A DNA stretch of 64,000 nt from Streptomyces sp. Tue6028 (GCF_002300165.1 NZ_MLCE01000035.1:1-64000), one strand, 5' to 3'. Numbered from the stretch's first letter, positions 18,187 through 31,146 are shown. A program made the numbers and translations. The notes: a model not told the origin generated them from the sequence alone.

Positions 18187-18475
18187 GCTGGACCCCTCTG
18201 GGCTGCGGCTGCGGGAAGCGGGCGGTCATGGGCTGCCATCATGCCTCCGAACCAGGAGAAAACGGTCATGATCCGAGGGGGTGGCGCGGGCGTCACCTTG
18301 ATGAGCGAGGACCCTCCCGGACCCCCACGGCCCCGGGGCGACACGGGGCCGCCGCCCGGGAGGCACCCGCGTACGGGGCGCAGATGTGCGCACGGCTCCC
18401 TACGCTCGTAAGGGAACAGGTTTCTCGGGGCGTGCGACAACGGGCCGGACGACGACGGCCCCGGAGGAGACAGCC

Positions 18476-19273
18476 ATGCGTGCCTCACTGATCCAGCTGT
18501 CCGTGGACGCGTCCGGCACGGCCGACGAGCGCCGGGACAGGGCGGCCTCCCTGGTCCGCGGCCGGGCGGGCGACGATCTGGTGGTCCTGCCGGAACTGTG
18601 GACGGCCGGAGCCTGGGCCTACGACGACTGGCAGCGCGACGCCGAGGGTCTCGACGGACCCACCACCGAGATCATGTCCGCCGCCGCTCGTGAGGCCGGC
18701 ACCTGGCTCCATGCCGGAACGATCGTCGAGCGGGACCGGGACGGCACGCTGTACAACACCGCCCTCCTCTTCGACCGGACCGGCGACCTGCGCGGCAGCT
18801 ACCGCAAGATCCACCGGTACGGCTTCGACACGGGCGAGGCGACCCTGATGGGCGGCGGCCGGGACGTCGTCACCGTGCCCACCGACTTCGGCGTCGTCGG
18901 CCTCGCCATCTGTTACGACCTCCGCTTTCCCGAACTCTTCCGCGGGCTGCTCGACGCGGGCGCCGAACTCGTCGTGGTGCCAGCCGCATGGCCCGCGGCG
19001 CGGCTGAACCACTTCCAGCTCCTGACCCGTACGAGAGCCCTGGAGGAACAGGTCTTCCTGCTGGCCTGCGACGCGGCCGGCACCCACGGCGGCATGCGGC
19101 AGGCCGGACACAGCGTGGTCGTCGACCCGTGGGGGACCGTCCTCGGCGAGGCCGGCGCCGGGGAGGAGACGGCGACCGTGGACGTCGACATGGCCGAAGT
19201 GGCCCGGATCCGCTCCGAACTCCCCGTCCTGCGCGACCGCGTCCTCGCGATCCAGGCACCCCGACAGCGGTGA
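18476..19273 (+). CDS. carbon-nitrogen hydrolase (nitrilase superfamily)
   Basis: This 265-residue cytosolic enzyme has the superfamily triad: E40 in VLPEL, K111 in SYRKIHRYG and C146 in AICYDLRFPE. The size and the CYDLRFPE context match the amidase branches (omega-amidase or carbamoylase-like) rather than true nitrilases; the substrate cannot be set from sequence. ATG 18476 is preceded by GGAGGAG. It is a single-gene unit ending at a hairpin shared with the convergent two-component system. Confidence 0.88.
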   Translation: MRASLIQLSVDASGTADERRDRAASLVRGRAGDDLVVLPELWTAGAWAYDDWQRDAEGLDGPTTEIMSAAAREAGTWLHAGTIVERDRDGTLYNTALLFDRTGDLRGSYRKIHRYGFDTGEATLMGGGRDVVTVPTDFGVVGLAICYDLRFPELFRGLLDAGAELVVVPAAWPAARLNHFQLLTRTRALEEQVFLLACDAAGTHGGMRQAGHSVVVDPWGTVLGEAGAGEETATVDVDMAEVARIRSELPVLRDRVLAIQAPRQR

Positions 19274-19282
19274 CCCCGGCGC

Positions 19283-19300
19283 GCCGTCGCACGCGACGGC
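19283..19300. terminator. hairpin between convergent genes
   Basis: GCCGTCG and CGACGGC form a 7-bp perfect stem around CACG, ten bases after the amidohydrolase stop and before the response-regulator stop on the other strand. Confidence 0.6.
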
Positions 19301-19333
19301 ACCGTGCTCGGCCTGGCAGGAGCCGGCGCGGCG

Positions 19334-20005
19334 CTACGGGGCGGAGCCGGGCGTCACCAGGCCCGTCTCGTACGCGCAGATCACCGCCTGCACCCGGTCC
19401 CGCAGCCCCAGCTTGCTCAGCACGTTGCTCACATGGGTCTTGACGGTGTGTTCGCTCACGAACAGCGTCGTCGCGATCTCCGCGTTGGACAGCCCCCGGG
19501 CGAGCAGCCGGAGGGTCTCCTCCTCGCGGGCGGTGAGCACGTCGAGCCGGGCCGGCGCCGGCTCGGGGACGGACTCGGCGCGGCGCCGCCGGATGATGTC
19601 GGCGACGAGACGACGCGTCACCGAGGGCGCGAGGAGCGAGTCGCCCGCCGCGACGACACGGACCGCGTGGACGAGGTCGTCCCGCCGGACGTCCTTGAGC
19701 AGGAAGCCGCTCGCCCCCGCGTAGAGGGCCTCGTACACGTACTCGTCGAGATCGAAGGTGGTCAGCATGACGACCTTGCAGCCGGACTCGGCGCACACCA
19801 GCCGGGCCGCCTCCAGGCCGTCCATACGCGGCATACGGATGTCCAGGAGCAGCACGTCGGGCGTGTGCAGCCGCACGGCGGCCACCGCCTCGACGCCGTC
19901 CCCCGCCTCCGCCACCACCTCGATGTCCCGCTGCGCCTCCAGGATCATGCTGAAGCCGCTGCGGACCAGTTCCTGGTCGTCGGCGACCACCACGCGGATG
20001 CTCAC
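19334..20005 (-). CDS. NarL/FixJ-type response regulator
   Basis: The receiver domain has the phospho-acceptor D55 in LLLDIRMPRMDG, switch threonines near 82-83 and K104. A C-terminal LuxR-type helix-turn-helix (LTAREEETLRLLARGLSNAE, then VSEHTVKTHVSNVLSKLGL) binds DNA. GTG 20005 overlaps the histidine-kinase stop as GTGA, so the two are made together. Target genes and signal are unknown; neighbours give no clear hint. Confidence 0.94.
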   Translation of the reverse strand: MSIRVVVADDQELVRSGFSMILEAQRDIEVVAEAGDGVEAVAAVRLHTPDVLLLDIRMPRMDGLEAARLVCAESGCKVVMLTTFDLDEYVYEALYAGASGFLLKDVRRDDLVHAVRVVAAGDSLLAPSVTRRLVADIIRRRRAESVPEPAPARLDVLTAREEETLRLLARGLSNAEIATTLFVSEHTVKTHVSNVLSKLGLRDRVQAVICAYETGLVTPGSAP

Positions 20006-21243
20006 CCCAGGGCCGCCTGCCGGTCGACGGCGGCGGGCAGCCGTACGGCGACACGGAAGCCGCCGTCGGGACCGCCTCCCGTGTCGGCGCTGCCCCCGCA
20101 GGCCACGGCCCGCTCCCGGATGCCGATCAGCCCGTGACCGCCGGCCGGAGTCGCCGGACCCCGTGCGCCCGGCGAACGCGCCGGCCCCCGACCGTCGTCC
20201 GTCACCGTGAGCGTCAACGCGTCCTCCGTCCAGTCCAGTTCGACCCGCGCCGTGGAAGCGTACGCATGCTTCACGGTGTTCGTGAGCGCCTCCTGCACCA
20301 CGCGGTAGGCGGCGACCTCGGTGTCCGGATGCAGCGGGCGGGGGCTGCCGGTCGTGCGCAGGTCGACACGCAGCCCGGTGGACTCCGTGACCTGGCGCAC
20401 CAGTTCGCCGAGGGCGGCGGTGCCGGGCTGCGGCACCCGGGCCGAAGTCCCCTCCGCCGGTTCCTCCTTGAGGACCCCGAGGATCCGCCGCAGCTGCGTC
20501 ATCGCGTCCCGCCCGCTCGTCGCGATCGCGTCGAAGGCGGCCTCGGCGCGCTCCGGATCGCTGCGCACCACCACCGGACCGGCCTCGGCCTGGACGACCA
20601 TCAGGCTCACCGCATGGGCCAGGATGTCGTGCATGTCCCGGGCGATCCGGGCGCGTTCCTGCGCCGTCGCCCGCGCCGTGTCGGAGGCGCGTTCCCGTTC
20701 GAGACGACGGGCCCGGTCCTCCAGTTCGGCGGTGTACGCGCGTTGGACGCGGGTGAGGATGCCCAGCGCGTAGGCGCTCAGGAAGCTCGTGAGGTGGAAC
20801 GAGTACTCGAAGGGCTGCGCGTGCTCCTTGGCCATCATCGTGAGCGAGGCGCCGACCAGCCAGGTCACCAGCGTTAGGCGGCGCTGCGCGGGCGGGCAGA
20901 GCGTGGCGACCGTGTAGAGGACCACCAGTCCGCCGTAGGCGACGTTCGGCGGTGGCGCGTGGTAGAGCGCCATCGCGGGCGTGCACAGCGACACCGCGCA
21001 GGCGGACAGGAAGGGCGCGCGACGCCGCCAGACCAGGGGTGCCGCCGTGCCGGCCGCCAGCAGGAAGCCCTGCCAGGTGAGCCGGTCGTCGCCCTCGTCG
21101 GGGAACATCCACTGGAGCGAGGCCGCGAACAGCACGAGCGCGGCGAGCGCGGTGTCGACGACGTACGGATGCGTCGTCCGCAGGCGCGAGCGGACCGACC
21201 GCCATCGGGAGACGGCGGGGGCGAACCAGGACTGGGCGGGCAT
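20002..21243 (-). CDS. sensor histidine kinase (HisKA_3 type)
   Basis: The N-terminal half holds several hydrophobic membrane segments. The dimerisation helix ARIARDMHDILAHAVSLMV carries the phosphorylated His at about residue 205. The ATPase domain shows VVQEALTNTVKHA, VTDDGRG and GHGLIGIRERA. It phosphorylates the overlapping response regulator. ATG 21243 has GGAGGAG six bases upstream; ATG 21291, with GAGGA upstream, is an alternative that would add 16 residues. The sensed signal is unknown. Confidence 0.92.
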   Translation of the reverse strand: MPAQSWFAPAVSRWRSVRSRLRTTHPYVVDTALAALVLFAASLQWMFPDEGDDRLTWQGFLLAAGTAAPLVWRRRAPFLSACAVSLCTPAMALYHAPPPNVAYGGLVVLYTVATLCPPAQRRLTLVTWLVGASLTMMAKEHAQPFEYSFHLTSFLSAYALGILTRVQRAYTAELEDRARRLERERASDTARATAQERARIARDMHDILAHAVSLMVVQAEAGPVVVRSDPERAEAAFDAIATSGRDAMTQLRRILGVLKEEPAEGTSARVPQPGTAALGELVRQVTESTGLRVDLRTTGSPRPLHPDTEVAAYRVVQEALTNTVKHAYASTARVELDWTEDALTLTVTDDGRGPARSPGARGPATPAGGHGLIGIRERAVACGGSADTGGGPDGGFRVAVRLPAAVDRQAALG

Positions 21244-21349
21244 ACGCGGCTCCTCCGGGCACGGGCCGTCCCAGTATTCCGACCCCGTCATGCCGAAGTC
21301 CTCACCGACGAGAGGGATATCCGGAGCTCCGGCGACCCGCATCGCGCAC

Positions 21350-22117
21350 TCAGCGGCTCGGGTCCGGGCGTGCCTCGGGCTGCCAGCCGAGCGCCCGGGA
21401 GATGCCGCGCGCCGCCAGCCGGACCGCCGGGACCAACGCCGGCACCTGAGCGTCGGCTTCGGGCACCACGACCGAGACCGCCGCGACGACCACGCCGCCC
21501 GCATCGCGTACGGGGGCCGCCACCGACAGGGCGTCGTCGGTGACCTGACGACTGCTCACGGCGACGCCGGTGCGGCGCACTTCGGCCAGCTCTCGGCGGA
21601 GCACGGCCGGGTCCGTCACGGTGTACGGGGTGAAGGAGGCCAACGGGCCCTCGCAGTACGCCTTCTGGAGACCGGGCTCGCCGTGCGCGAGCAGCGCGAG
21701 CCCCACGCCGGTCGCGTGCAGCGGCCAGCGCGCGCCGACCTGGATGCGGACACCGACCGCGGAGCGCCCCGAGATCCACTCGATGTAGACGACTTCGGAG
21801 CCGTCACGGACCGCCAACTGCACGTTCTCGTGGGTGGCTTCGTACAGGTCCTCCAGGTACGGCAGCGCGGTCTGCCGGAGCCCGAGGCCGCGCGGGGCGA
21901 GCGCCGCGACCTCCCACAGACGCAGGCCCACGTGGTACACGCCGTGCTCGTCGCGCTCCAGGGCGCCCCAGTCGGTGAGGGCGCCCACCAGCCGGTGGGC
22001 CGTGGTGAGGGTCAGTCCGGCCCGCCGGGAGATCGCCGTGAGGGACAGCGCCGTGTGCTCGTGGTCGAAGGCGGCGAGCACGGCGAGCAGACGGCCGGGC
22101 GCGGACTGCGCGGTCAT
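21350..22117 (-). CDS. IclR-family transcriptional regulator
   Basis: An N-terminal winged helix (LSLTAISRRAGLTLTTAHRL) is followed by the IclR effector domain from about residue 75 to 250, including TGVGLALLAHG and the late VSVVVPEA strand. The 255-residue length fits the family. The start at ATG 22117 lacks a strong ribosome site; the frame continues upstream. A GCGGG-TT-CCCGC inverted repeat (22121-22132) just before the start could be an operator. It precedes no clear catabolic operon and may act at a distance. Confidence 0.87.
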   Translation of the reverse strand: MTAQSAPGRLLAVLAAFDHEHTALSLTAISRRAGLTLTTAHRLVGALTDWGALERDEHGVYHVGLRLWEVAALAPRGLGLRQTALPYLEDLYEATHENVQLAVRDGSEVVYIEWISGRSAVGVRIQVGARWPLHATGVGLALLAHGEPGLQKAYCEGPLASFTPYTVTDPAVLRRELAEVRRTGVAVSSRQVTDDALSVAAPVRDAGGVVVAAVSVVVPEADAQVPALVPAVRLAARGISRALGWQPEARPDPSR

Positions 22118-22193
22118 GAGGCGGGTTCCCGCTACCTGAGCTCGTAGGAGTGGACCGTGGTGGCGACGACGCACGCGCCGGGCTGACGTCTCA

Positions 22194-23861
22194 TCAATCA
22201 CCTGCCACATCGACGAACACCGGGTTGGCATAGAACCACGTATCGGCCCAGGGGTCACCGTCGCCGGGCACGTGCGGGACCGGGCCGTGCGGGTCGACCG
22301 AGGCGCCGAGGTATCCGGCGCCGTTGCGGTTGCCGTCGCTGCCGCGCAGCCGGACGTAGAAGGACTCCTCGCCCGCGGTCAGCGGGATGCGCAGGGTGTA
22401 CGTGCCCTTCCTGCCGGTCACGTCGAGGGTCCGCACGACCCGGGTGTCGGGCGCCCGCCAGTCGTCACGGTCGGCGGCGGGTCCGCGCACCGCGCCGCGG
22501 ATCACGTCGACATGTGCCAACTCGGGCAGGATTCCTTGCGGGTTGGGGCGCGAGGCCGACGTCACCGTGACGGACAGCGTGAGCCTGTCGCCCCTGCGCA
22601 CGCGCAGCCGCCCGCCCGTCGTGACGCCCCGGCCGTGGTCGCGGTCCCGCTTGAGCCGGACGTCGAGCCCGTCCAGCAGGTGCCCGTGGTCGACCCAGAC
22701 CCGGCCGGCCCGCAGCCCCGCCATCACCGCGCGGTACCCGTACCGGGTCACGCCCACGTGCGTACGGCTGAACTGGCCGGGCCAGAAGTCGCCGCCCGGC
22801 TGCTGCGTGTCCGTGTTCACCGGGTCGGGCAGGCGCCCGGTGTTGTCGAAGTTCCGCCCCGGCGCCCAGTCGCCGTTCTTCCAGGTGTCGAAGACGACGC
22901 GGTGCACGTCGGAGTTGCTGGTGACGGTGAAGAGCCTGCCCTCCGCGAGCATCGCGTCCCACATGCCGCCCACGGTCGCCGTCATCCAGTCGAAGCCGCC
23001 GTACAGGACGTACGCGTCCTCCGGGTATCCGGGGAAGGAGTTCACGGACGGCTTGTTGACGTACTCGCCGCGCTGCTGTCCCGAGCCGACCCAGCCCGGT
23101 ATGCCGCCGCCCTGGGCGCCGGGCGCGCCCTCCATGCCGATCATGATCTCGGGGGCCGCGTCCCGCCAGTTGCGCATCTCGTGCGGGGAGTCGATGCCCA
23201 GGCGCAGCGGGTGGTTGGCGAGGACGAGCACGTCGTCGACGTATCCCGTGCGACGCTGCTCGGCCAGCCACTTGACCGCCTCGACGGCGTGCGCCTCGTT
23301 GCGTGCCGTGTCCGGGTGCGAGGCCGCCCCGTCCGTGTAGCCGAGCAGCTTGCCGTCGTAGGCGAGCTCGAACCGGGTCAGCAGGTCCACCTCGTGGGGG
23401 CCGGGCGCCGAGAACACCGTGGCGTGCTCGGCGGCAGGGATGTACCACTCCAGGCCCTGGAAGATCAGCTGGCGCGGGTTCTCCGCGCGCGCCGCGACGA
23501 TCTCCTGGTGCTCCAGCCGGGCCCCGTACTGTGCGTGGCCGACGTTGGAGTGCTCGTTGAAGACCATCCAGTCGAGGCCGTACCGGGCCCCCGCCCGGGC
23601 GAGCTGGGAGAACGTGTACTTCGCGTCGTGGCTGTAGACGGAGTGCACGTGGTGGTCGCCGACGAGGTGGGCGAGACGGGGGTCGTCGCCGCCGCAGCGC
23701 CGTCCGTCGGCCGCGGCGGGGGCCGCGAGCGGGCCGGCCGCGAAGGCGGCGCCGAACAGGCCCGCACGGCGCAGCAGTCCGCGCCGGGACACGCCCTGCG
23801 CGTCGAGGCGGGCGGGGGAGACGGACGGATCGGCCCAGGCGGGCAGCCGCTGCTCGGTCAT
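22194..23861 (-). CDS. Tat-exported PHP-domain / CehA-McbA-type metallohydrolase
   Basis: A twin-arginine signal (SRRGLLRRAGLFGAAF) directs export of this 555-residue protein. The PHP-type metal site begins with GDHHVHS (H70, H71, H73) and continues with FNEHSN, LANHPLRL and SNSDVHRV. The C-terminal 150 residues form a beta-rich region. Such CehA/McbA-like proteins hydrolyse phosphate or carbamate esters in characterised cases; here the substrate is unknown. It starts 129 bases after the galactosidase stop on the same strand and may be the last gene of the glycan operon, though the gap leaves this open. Confidence 0.8.
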   Translation of the reverse strand: MTEQRLPAWADPSVSPARLDAQGVSRRGLLRRAGLFGAAFAAGPLAAPAAADGRRCGGDDPRLAHLVGDHHVHSVYSHDAKYTFSQLARAGARYGLDWMVFNEHSNVGHAQYGARLEHQEIVAARAENPRQLIFQGLEWYIPAAEHATVFSAPGPHEVDLLTRFELAYDGKLLGYTDGAASHPDTARNEAHAVEAVKWLAEQRRTGYVDDVLVLANHPLRLGIDSPHEMRNWRDAAPEIMIGMEGAPGAQGGGIPGWVGSGQQRGEYVNKPSVNSFPGYPEDAYVLYGGFDWMTATVGGMWDAMLAEGRLFTVTSNSDVHRVVFDTWKNGDWAPGRNFDNTGRLPDPVNTDTQQPGGDFWPGQFSRTHVGVTRYGYRAVMAGLRAGRVWVDHGHLLDGLDVRLKRDRDHGRGVTTGGRLRVRRGDRLTLSVTVTSASRPNPQGILPELAHVDVIRGAVRGPAADRDDWRAPDTRVVRTLDVTGRKGTYTLRIPLTAGEESFYVRLRGSDGNRNGAGYLGASVDPHGPVPHVPGDGDPWADTWFYANPVFVDVAGD

Positions 23862-23990
23862 CGGTGTGGGGTCCTCCGGGTCAGTGGTTCACCAACGGCG
23901 TGACGGGAAGGGCGCGTTCGACGGTCCGCACGCCGCCGTGCCGGCCCTGCGGGAGGGCGAGGCGGGCGGCGCGGGACGGGCGAGGCCGCG

Positions 23991-26935
<2,945 letters not shown>

Positions 26936-26936
<1 letters not shown>

Positions 26937-27772
26937 CAACGGATGGCCCCCTTGCCGAGGTCGCCGATGATCTGCTTGGCGCCGATCGCGAAGACGGCCA
27001 GCAGCGGGAGGAGGGCGAGCAGCGCGCCCGTCATGACCATCCCGTAGTCGGTCGTGCCGTGGACGCCGTTGAGCTGGGACAGGGCGACCTGGAGGGTCAC
27101 GTTGTGCGGGTCGGTGAGGGCGATCAGCGGCCAGGCGTAGTCGTTCCACTGGCCCATGAAGGTGAAGATGCCGAGGAAGGCGAGGCCGGGCCGGACGACC
27201 GGGAGCGCCACGTGCCAGTACTGGCGCAGGAACCCGGCGCCGTCGAGCTTCGAGGCGTCGAGCAGTTCGTCGTGGATGGCGCTCCGCATGTACTGGCGCA
27301 TCCAGAAGATGCCGAACGCGTTGGCGGCCGCCGGGACGACCAGCGCGGTCATCGAACCGATCCAGCCCAGCTTCGCCATGATCACGAACTGCGGGATCGC
27401 CTGGAGCTGCGCCGGCACCATGAAGATCGCCATCATCAGCGCGAACAGGAACCGGCGGCCGGGGAACCGGAACTTGGCGAAGACGAAGGCCGCCAGGGAG
27501 TCGAAGAACAGCACCAGGAACGTCACCGTGCCCGCCACCAGCAGCGAGTTGGCCATCGACCCGAAGAAGTCGACGTTGTCGAAGAGGTGGCGGACGTTCT
27601 CCGCGAAGTGGGAGCCGGGCAGCAGCTTCGGCGGATAGGAGAAGATCTCCGTCGAGGCGTGCGTCGACATGATCACGGCCCAGTAGAACGGGAAGACCGA
27701 GATCAGCAGGCCGACGACCAGGACCAGATGGAGCGCGACGCCCCGCTTCCGTGAACCCTTGATGGATGCCAT
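26936..27772 (-). CDS. sugar ABC transporter permease (MalG/CUT1 type)
   Basis: Six membrane helices start with VALHLVLVVGLLISVFPFYW, and the EAA loop appears in LLDASKLDGAGFLRQYWHVA. The 278-residue size matches the inner CUT1 permease. It pairs with the permease just upstream, 12 bases away, to carry oligosaccharides delivered by the lipoprotein two genes upstream. No ATPase gene is in the operon, so a shared MsiK-like ATPase is implied, as known for Streptomyces CUT1 systems. Confidence 0.93.
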
Positions 27773-27784
27773 GGTGGCGGGCTC

Positions 27785-28747
27785 CTAATCTTCGCCCCGG
27801 CGCTGCACCAGGCGCCAGTTGACGATCGAGAAGAGGACGACGACGAGGAAGATGCCCCAGGCGACGGCGGCGCCGTACCCGAAGTCGTTGTTGTCGAAGG
27901 TCTGCTGGAAGAAGTAGAGGACCATGGTCTGGCCCGCGTGTCCGGGGCCGCCCGCGAAGGACGAGTTGTTGTCCGTGGTCTGGAGCAGCACCTGCGGCTC
28001 GGAGAAGCTCTGCAGCCCGGTGACCGTCGAGATGACGAGCACGAAGAGCAGCACCGGGCGCAGCAGCGGCAGCGTGATCCGGAAGAAGGTCTGCACGGGT
28101 CCGGCGCCGTCCATCCGCGCCGCCTCGTACAGCTCGCCCGGGATCGTCTGCAGACCGGCGAGGAAGATGATCGCGTTGTAGCCGGTCCACTGCCAGGTCA
28201 TCAGTGTGGCGATGGCGACCTTGATGCCCCAGGGCGTGTTCAGCCAGGCCACCTGGTCGAGACCGACGGCCTGCAGGAGAGCGTTGACCAGGCCGAAGTT
28301 GGTGGAGAAGACCGAACCGAAGATGATCGCGACCGCCACGATCGACGTGACGTTCGGCAGGAAGAAGGCGAAGCGGTACACGTTCTTGAAGCGGACCGCG
28401 GAGTTGAGCATCACGGCCGTGACCATCGCCAGGAAGATCATGGGGAAGGTGGCCAGCGCCCAGATGACGACGGTGTTCCCGATCGAGCTCCAGAACTGGC
28501 CGTCCGCGAGCAGGTACCGGTACTGCGACAGCCCCGCGTACTCCATCGCGCCCAGCCCGTCCCAGCGGTGGAACGACAGATAGAGCGAGAAGCCGACCGG
28601 GATCAGACCGAAGGCGAGGAAGAGCAGATAGAAGGGGGAGATCGCGGCGTACAGCCGCCAGTGGCTCAGCACGCCCTTTTTGGGGTGCGGAGCGGGTGCG
28701 GCGGCCAAGGGCGCCGGATGCGTCTCCACCACGGGTGCGGTAGCCAT
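27785..28747 (-). CDS. sugar ABC transporter permease (MalF/CUT1 type)
   Basis: This 320-residue permease starts with a Pro/Ala-rich cytoplasmic segment, then helices beginning LYAAISPFYLLFLAFGLIPV. The EAA motif is LYEAARMDGAGPVQTFFRIT. It lies one base after the binding-protein gene and before the second permease. Together they form the membrane channel of one carbohydrate importer. Confidence 0.93.
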   Translation of the reverse strand: MATAPVVETHPAPLAAAPAPHPKKGVLSHWRLYAAISPFYLLFLAFGLIPVGFSLYLSFHRWDGLGAMEYAGLSQYRYLLADGQFWSSIGNTVVIWALATFPMIFLAMVTAVMLNSAVRFKNVYRFAFFLPNVTSIVAVAIIFGSVFSTNFGLVNALLQAVGLDQVAWLNTPWGIKVAIATLMTWQWTGYNAIIFLAGLQTIPGELYEAARMDGAGPVQTFFRITLPLLRPVLLFVLVISTVTGLQSFSEPQVLLQTTDNNSSFAGGPGHAGQTMVLYFFQQTFDNNDFGYGAAVAWGIFLVVVLFSIVNWRLVQRRGED

Positions 28748-28748
28748 G

Positions 28749-30074
28749 TCAGTAGCTCACCCCCACGTGGTCCGCGATGCGCCGGCAGCTGCTCATGGCG
28801 TCCTTCCAGGCCTTGTCCGGGTCCTTGCCGAGCACGGAGAAGTTCCGCAGCTCGTCGCTGATCGGGGTGCCGAGCGCGATGTCGTAGGGGCTGTTGAAGG
28901 CGACGGGGATCTTCCGCGCCGCCGGGCCGAAGACGTCCATCGTGATCTGGCCGCCGAAGAACGCGTCGGGTTCGCGCAGCTCGCTCATGCCGTACGACGC
29001 GGGGGTCGACGGGAAGAGCACCGAGTCGACGAAGCCCTGGGCCTGGTTCTCGGCGTCGAGCATCCAGGTGATCAGCTCGAAGGCGCGCTCCGGCTCCCGG
29101 CAGGCCTTGGTGATCGACAGGAAGGAGCCGCCGATGTTCGACGGTCCGCCCGGACACTGGGCCACCCGCCACTTGCCCTTGGTCCGCGGTGTGTTGAGCT
29201 TGATGTCGCCGGCCGCCCAGGAGGCGTTGAGCTGGCTGGGCAGCAGGCCTCGCTCGGTGGCGGATATGTTGTCCGGCGTCCCGTTGACGATCTTCGAGAC
29301 CAGTCCGCGGCGGGTGGCCTCGACCGCCCGGTCCCAGGCGGTGCGCACATGCTCCTGGTCGCCGATGAAGTGCCGGTCCTCGTCGACGTACCGGCGGGTC
29401 GACTGGTTGACGGAGATGCCGAAGACGCTGAGCGCGTCGGTGAGGATGAAGGTGCCGGGCAGACGCTTCTTGAGCTGCTCGCCCGCGGCGAAGAACTTCT
29501 CCCAGGTGTCGAGTTCCGCGGAGACGTCCGCCGGCTCGTGGGGCAGGCCCGCCTTCTCGAAGACGGCCGGCTGGTAGTAGTGGGCGACCGGGCCGCAGTC
29601 GATGGGGAAGCCCACCATCGAGCCGTCCGGGGCGATGCCCTGATCCCACTTCCAGGGCAGGTACTTGTCGCGGTACCGCGCCGCGCCCAGCGTGCGCAGG
29701 TCCACGAACTGGTCGGAGTTCGGCAGGTACGAGGCCATGTCCTCGCCCTTGAGCCCGGCGATGTCCGGGATGTGGGCGCGTCCGGTCATCGTGGTCATCA
29801 GCTTCGAGCGGTAGTAACCGCCGATCTGGATGGCCTGGAGGTTCATCGAGTCGTCGTAGCGGGCCTTGGCGTTCTGGACGACCTTCGGACTCAGCCCGCC
29901 GCTCCAGTACCACAGGACCATGTTCCGGCCGGTCGAGCCGGTCGGAACGGCACAGCCGGTCGCCAGGCCGCCGAGCGCCGTGGCGGCCGTACCGGCCAGG
30001 CCCGCGCGCAGCAGGCCTCTTCGTGAGAGCCGCACAGCTCCCACCGCCTTTCGGATCTGTTCGGGTCTTCGCAT
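28749..30074 (-). CDS. sugar-binding lipoprotein of ABC transporter
   Basis: This 441-residue extracellular solute-binding protein has a combined Tat and lipoprotein signal (LSRRGLLRAG leading to LATGC). The mature part has the SBP_bac_1 fold features, with SMVGFPIDCGPVAHYYQPAV in the hinge region and a C-terminal AFFGGQITMDVF lobe. It captures the sugar outside and hands it to the two permeases downstream. It starts seven bases after the PfkB kinase gene. The ligand is unknown; the hydrolases nearby suggest galactosides or mannosides. Confidence 0.92.
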   Translation of the reverse strand: MRRPEQIRKAVGAVRLSRRGLLRAGLAGTAATALGGLATGCAVPTGSTGRNMVLWYWSGGLSPKVVQNAKARYDDSMNLQAIQIGGYYRSKLMTTMTGRAHIPDIAGLKGEDMASYLPNSDQFVDLRTLGAARYRDKYLPWKWDQGIAPDGSMVGFPIDCGPVAHYYQPAVFEKAGLPHEPADVSAELDTWEKFFAAGEQLKKRLPGTFILTDALSVFGISVNQSTRRYVDEDRHFIGDQEHVRTAWDRAVEATRRGLVSKIVNGTPDNISATERGLLPSQLNASWAAGDIKLNTPRTKGKWRVAQCPGGPSNIGGSFLSITKACREPERAFELITWMLDAENQAQGFVDSVLFPSTPASYGMSELREPDAFFGGQITMDVFGPAARKIPVAFNSPYDIALGTPISDELRNFSVLGKDPDKAWKDAMSSCRRIADHVGVSY

Positions 30075-30081
30075 GAGGGGG

Positions 30082-31146
30082 TCAGTGCCGCCGGGTGGGG
30101 CCGGGCGGGGTCACGGGCGCGTACGGGACGGGCGGCCCCGGGTCGGCAGGGATCCGGTCCGTCAGGAAGCCGTACGCGCGCCGCAGCGCGGGGTCGTCGA
30201 CCGAGCGCCACCAGCGGTCGACGCCGTACCAGCCGGGCGCGGCCAGGGCGCCGCCGTGCCGTCGCACGGAGAGCCCGGCGCCGAGCACGGCGAAGCGCAG
30301 CCGTTCCTCCAGCGGCCAGCCGCCGAGCGACGCCGCGACGAAGCTCGCGCCGAAGACGTCTCCGGCGCCCGTCGGGTCGACGACATCGATGTCGAGGGCC
30401 GGCACCTCGGCGTACTCGCCGGTCGTCTGGTCCACGGCGATCGCGCCGTCGCCGCCGCGGGTGACGACCGCGACCGGCACCAGTTCGGCCAGCCGGCTCA
30501 GGGCGGCTGCCGCGCTGCCGGTGCGCGTGTAGGCCATCGCCTCGGTCTCGTTGGGGAGGAAGGCGTGGCACAGCGCGAGCTGGTCCAGGAGGTCCTGCGA
30601 CCACCGCTGGGTGGGGTCCCAGCCGACGTCGGCGTAGATCTGCGTGCCGTTCGCCGCCGCCTTGGCGAGCCAGGCGCGCGGCTCCGCCTCGATGTGCACG
30701 AGCGCGGTGCGCGCCGCCGGCGGGTCGCTCATCAGCGCGTCCTGCGAGTGGGGCGGTTCCTGGCCGTGGGTCACCAGGGCGCGGTCGTGGACGGGGGCGT
30801 GTCCCGCGGGGGCGGGAGGCCCGGTCCGGGGGAGCGCCAGGGAGACGGTGACCGGGGTGTGCCAGCCGTCCGCGGTACGGGAGAGCGCGAGGTCGACGCC
30901 CTCCTGGCCGGCGAGCACGTCATGGCAGTACGCGCCGTAGGCGTCGTCGCCGAAGACCGTGGCCAGGGAGGTGCGCAGGCCGTAACGCGCCGCCGCCACC
31001 GCCAGGTTGGCGATGCCCCCGGGGCTGACGCCCATGCCCTCGGTCCAGATCTCCTCGCCCGGCGTCGGCGGCTTGCCCAGTCCGGTCAGGACGAGGTCGT
31101 AGAAGAGCAGACCGGTCAGCAGGACATCGGGCCGTTCGTCGCCCAC
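30082..31146 (-). CDS. PfkB-family carbohydrate kinase
   Basis: This 354-residue kinase shows GMGVSPGGIANLAVAAARYG near the N-terminus and the PfkB signature VDPTGAGDVFGASFV, whose Asp is the catalytic base. It would phosphorylate a sugar inside the cell with ATP. It is the first gene of the minus-strand operon (kinase, binding protein, two permeases, GH2) and diverges from the DeoR regulator, so induction by a phosphorylated sugar is likely. The sugar cannot be named from sequence. Confidence 0.88.
   Translation of the reverse strand: MGDERPDVLLTGLLFYDLVLTGLGKPPTPGEEIWTEGMGVSPGGIANLAVAAARYGLRTSLATVFGDDAYGAYCHDVLAGQEGVDLALSRTADGWHTPVTVSLALPRTGPPAPAGHAPVHDRALVTHGQEPPHSQDALMSDPPAARTALVHIEAEPRAWLAKAAANGTQIYADVGWDPTQRWSQDLLDQLALCHAFLPNETEAMAYTRTGSAAAALSRLAELVPVAVVTRGGDGAIAVDQTTGEYAEVPALDIDVVDPTGAGDVFGASFVAASLGGWPLEERLRFAVLGAGLSVRRHGGALAAPGWYGVDRWWRSVDDPALRRAYGFLTDRIPADPGPPVPYAPVTPPGPTRRH

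Noticed and set aside
26937..28190. Upstream extension of the galactosidase frame through the permease genes
   Set aside because: The open frame continues, but the permeases in another frame have clear motifs, and the TGATG overlap at 26936 marks the true start.
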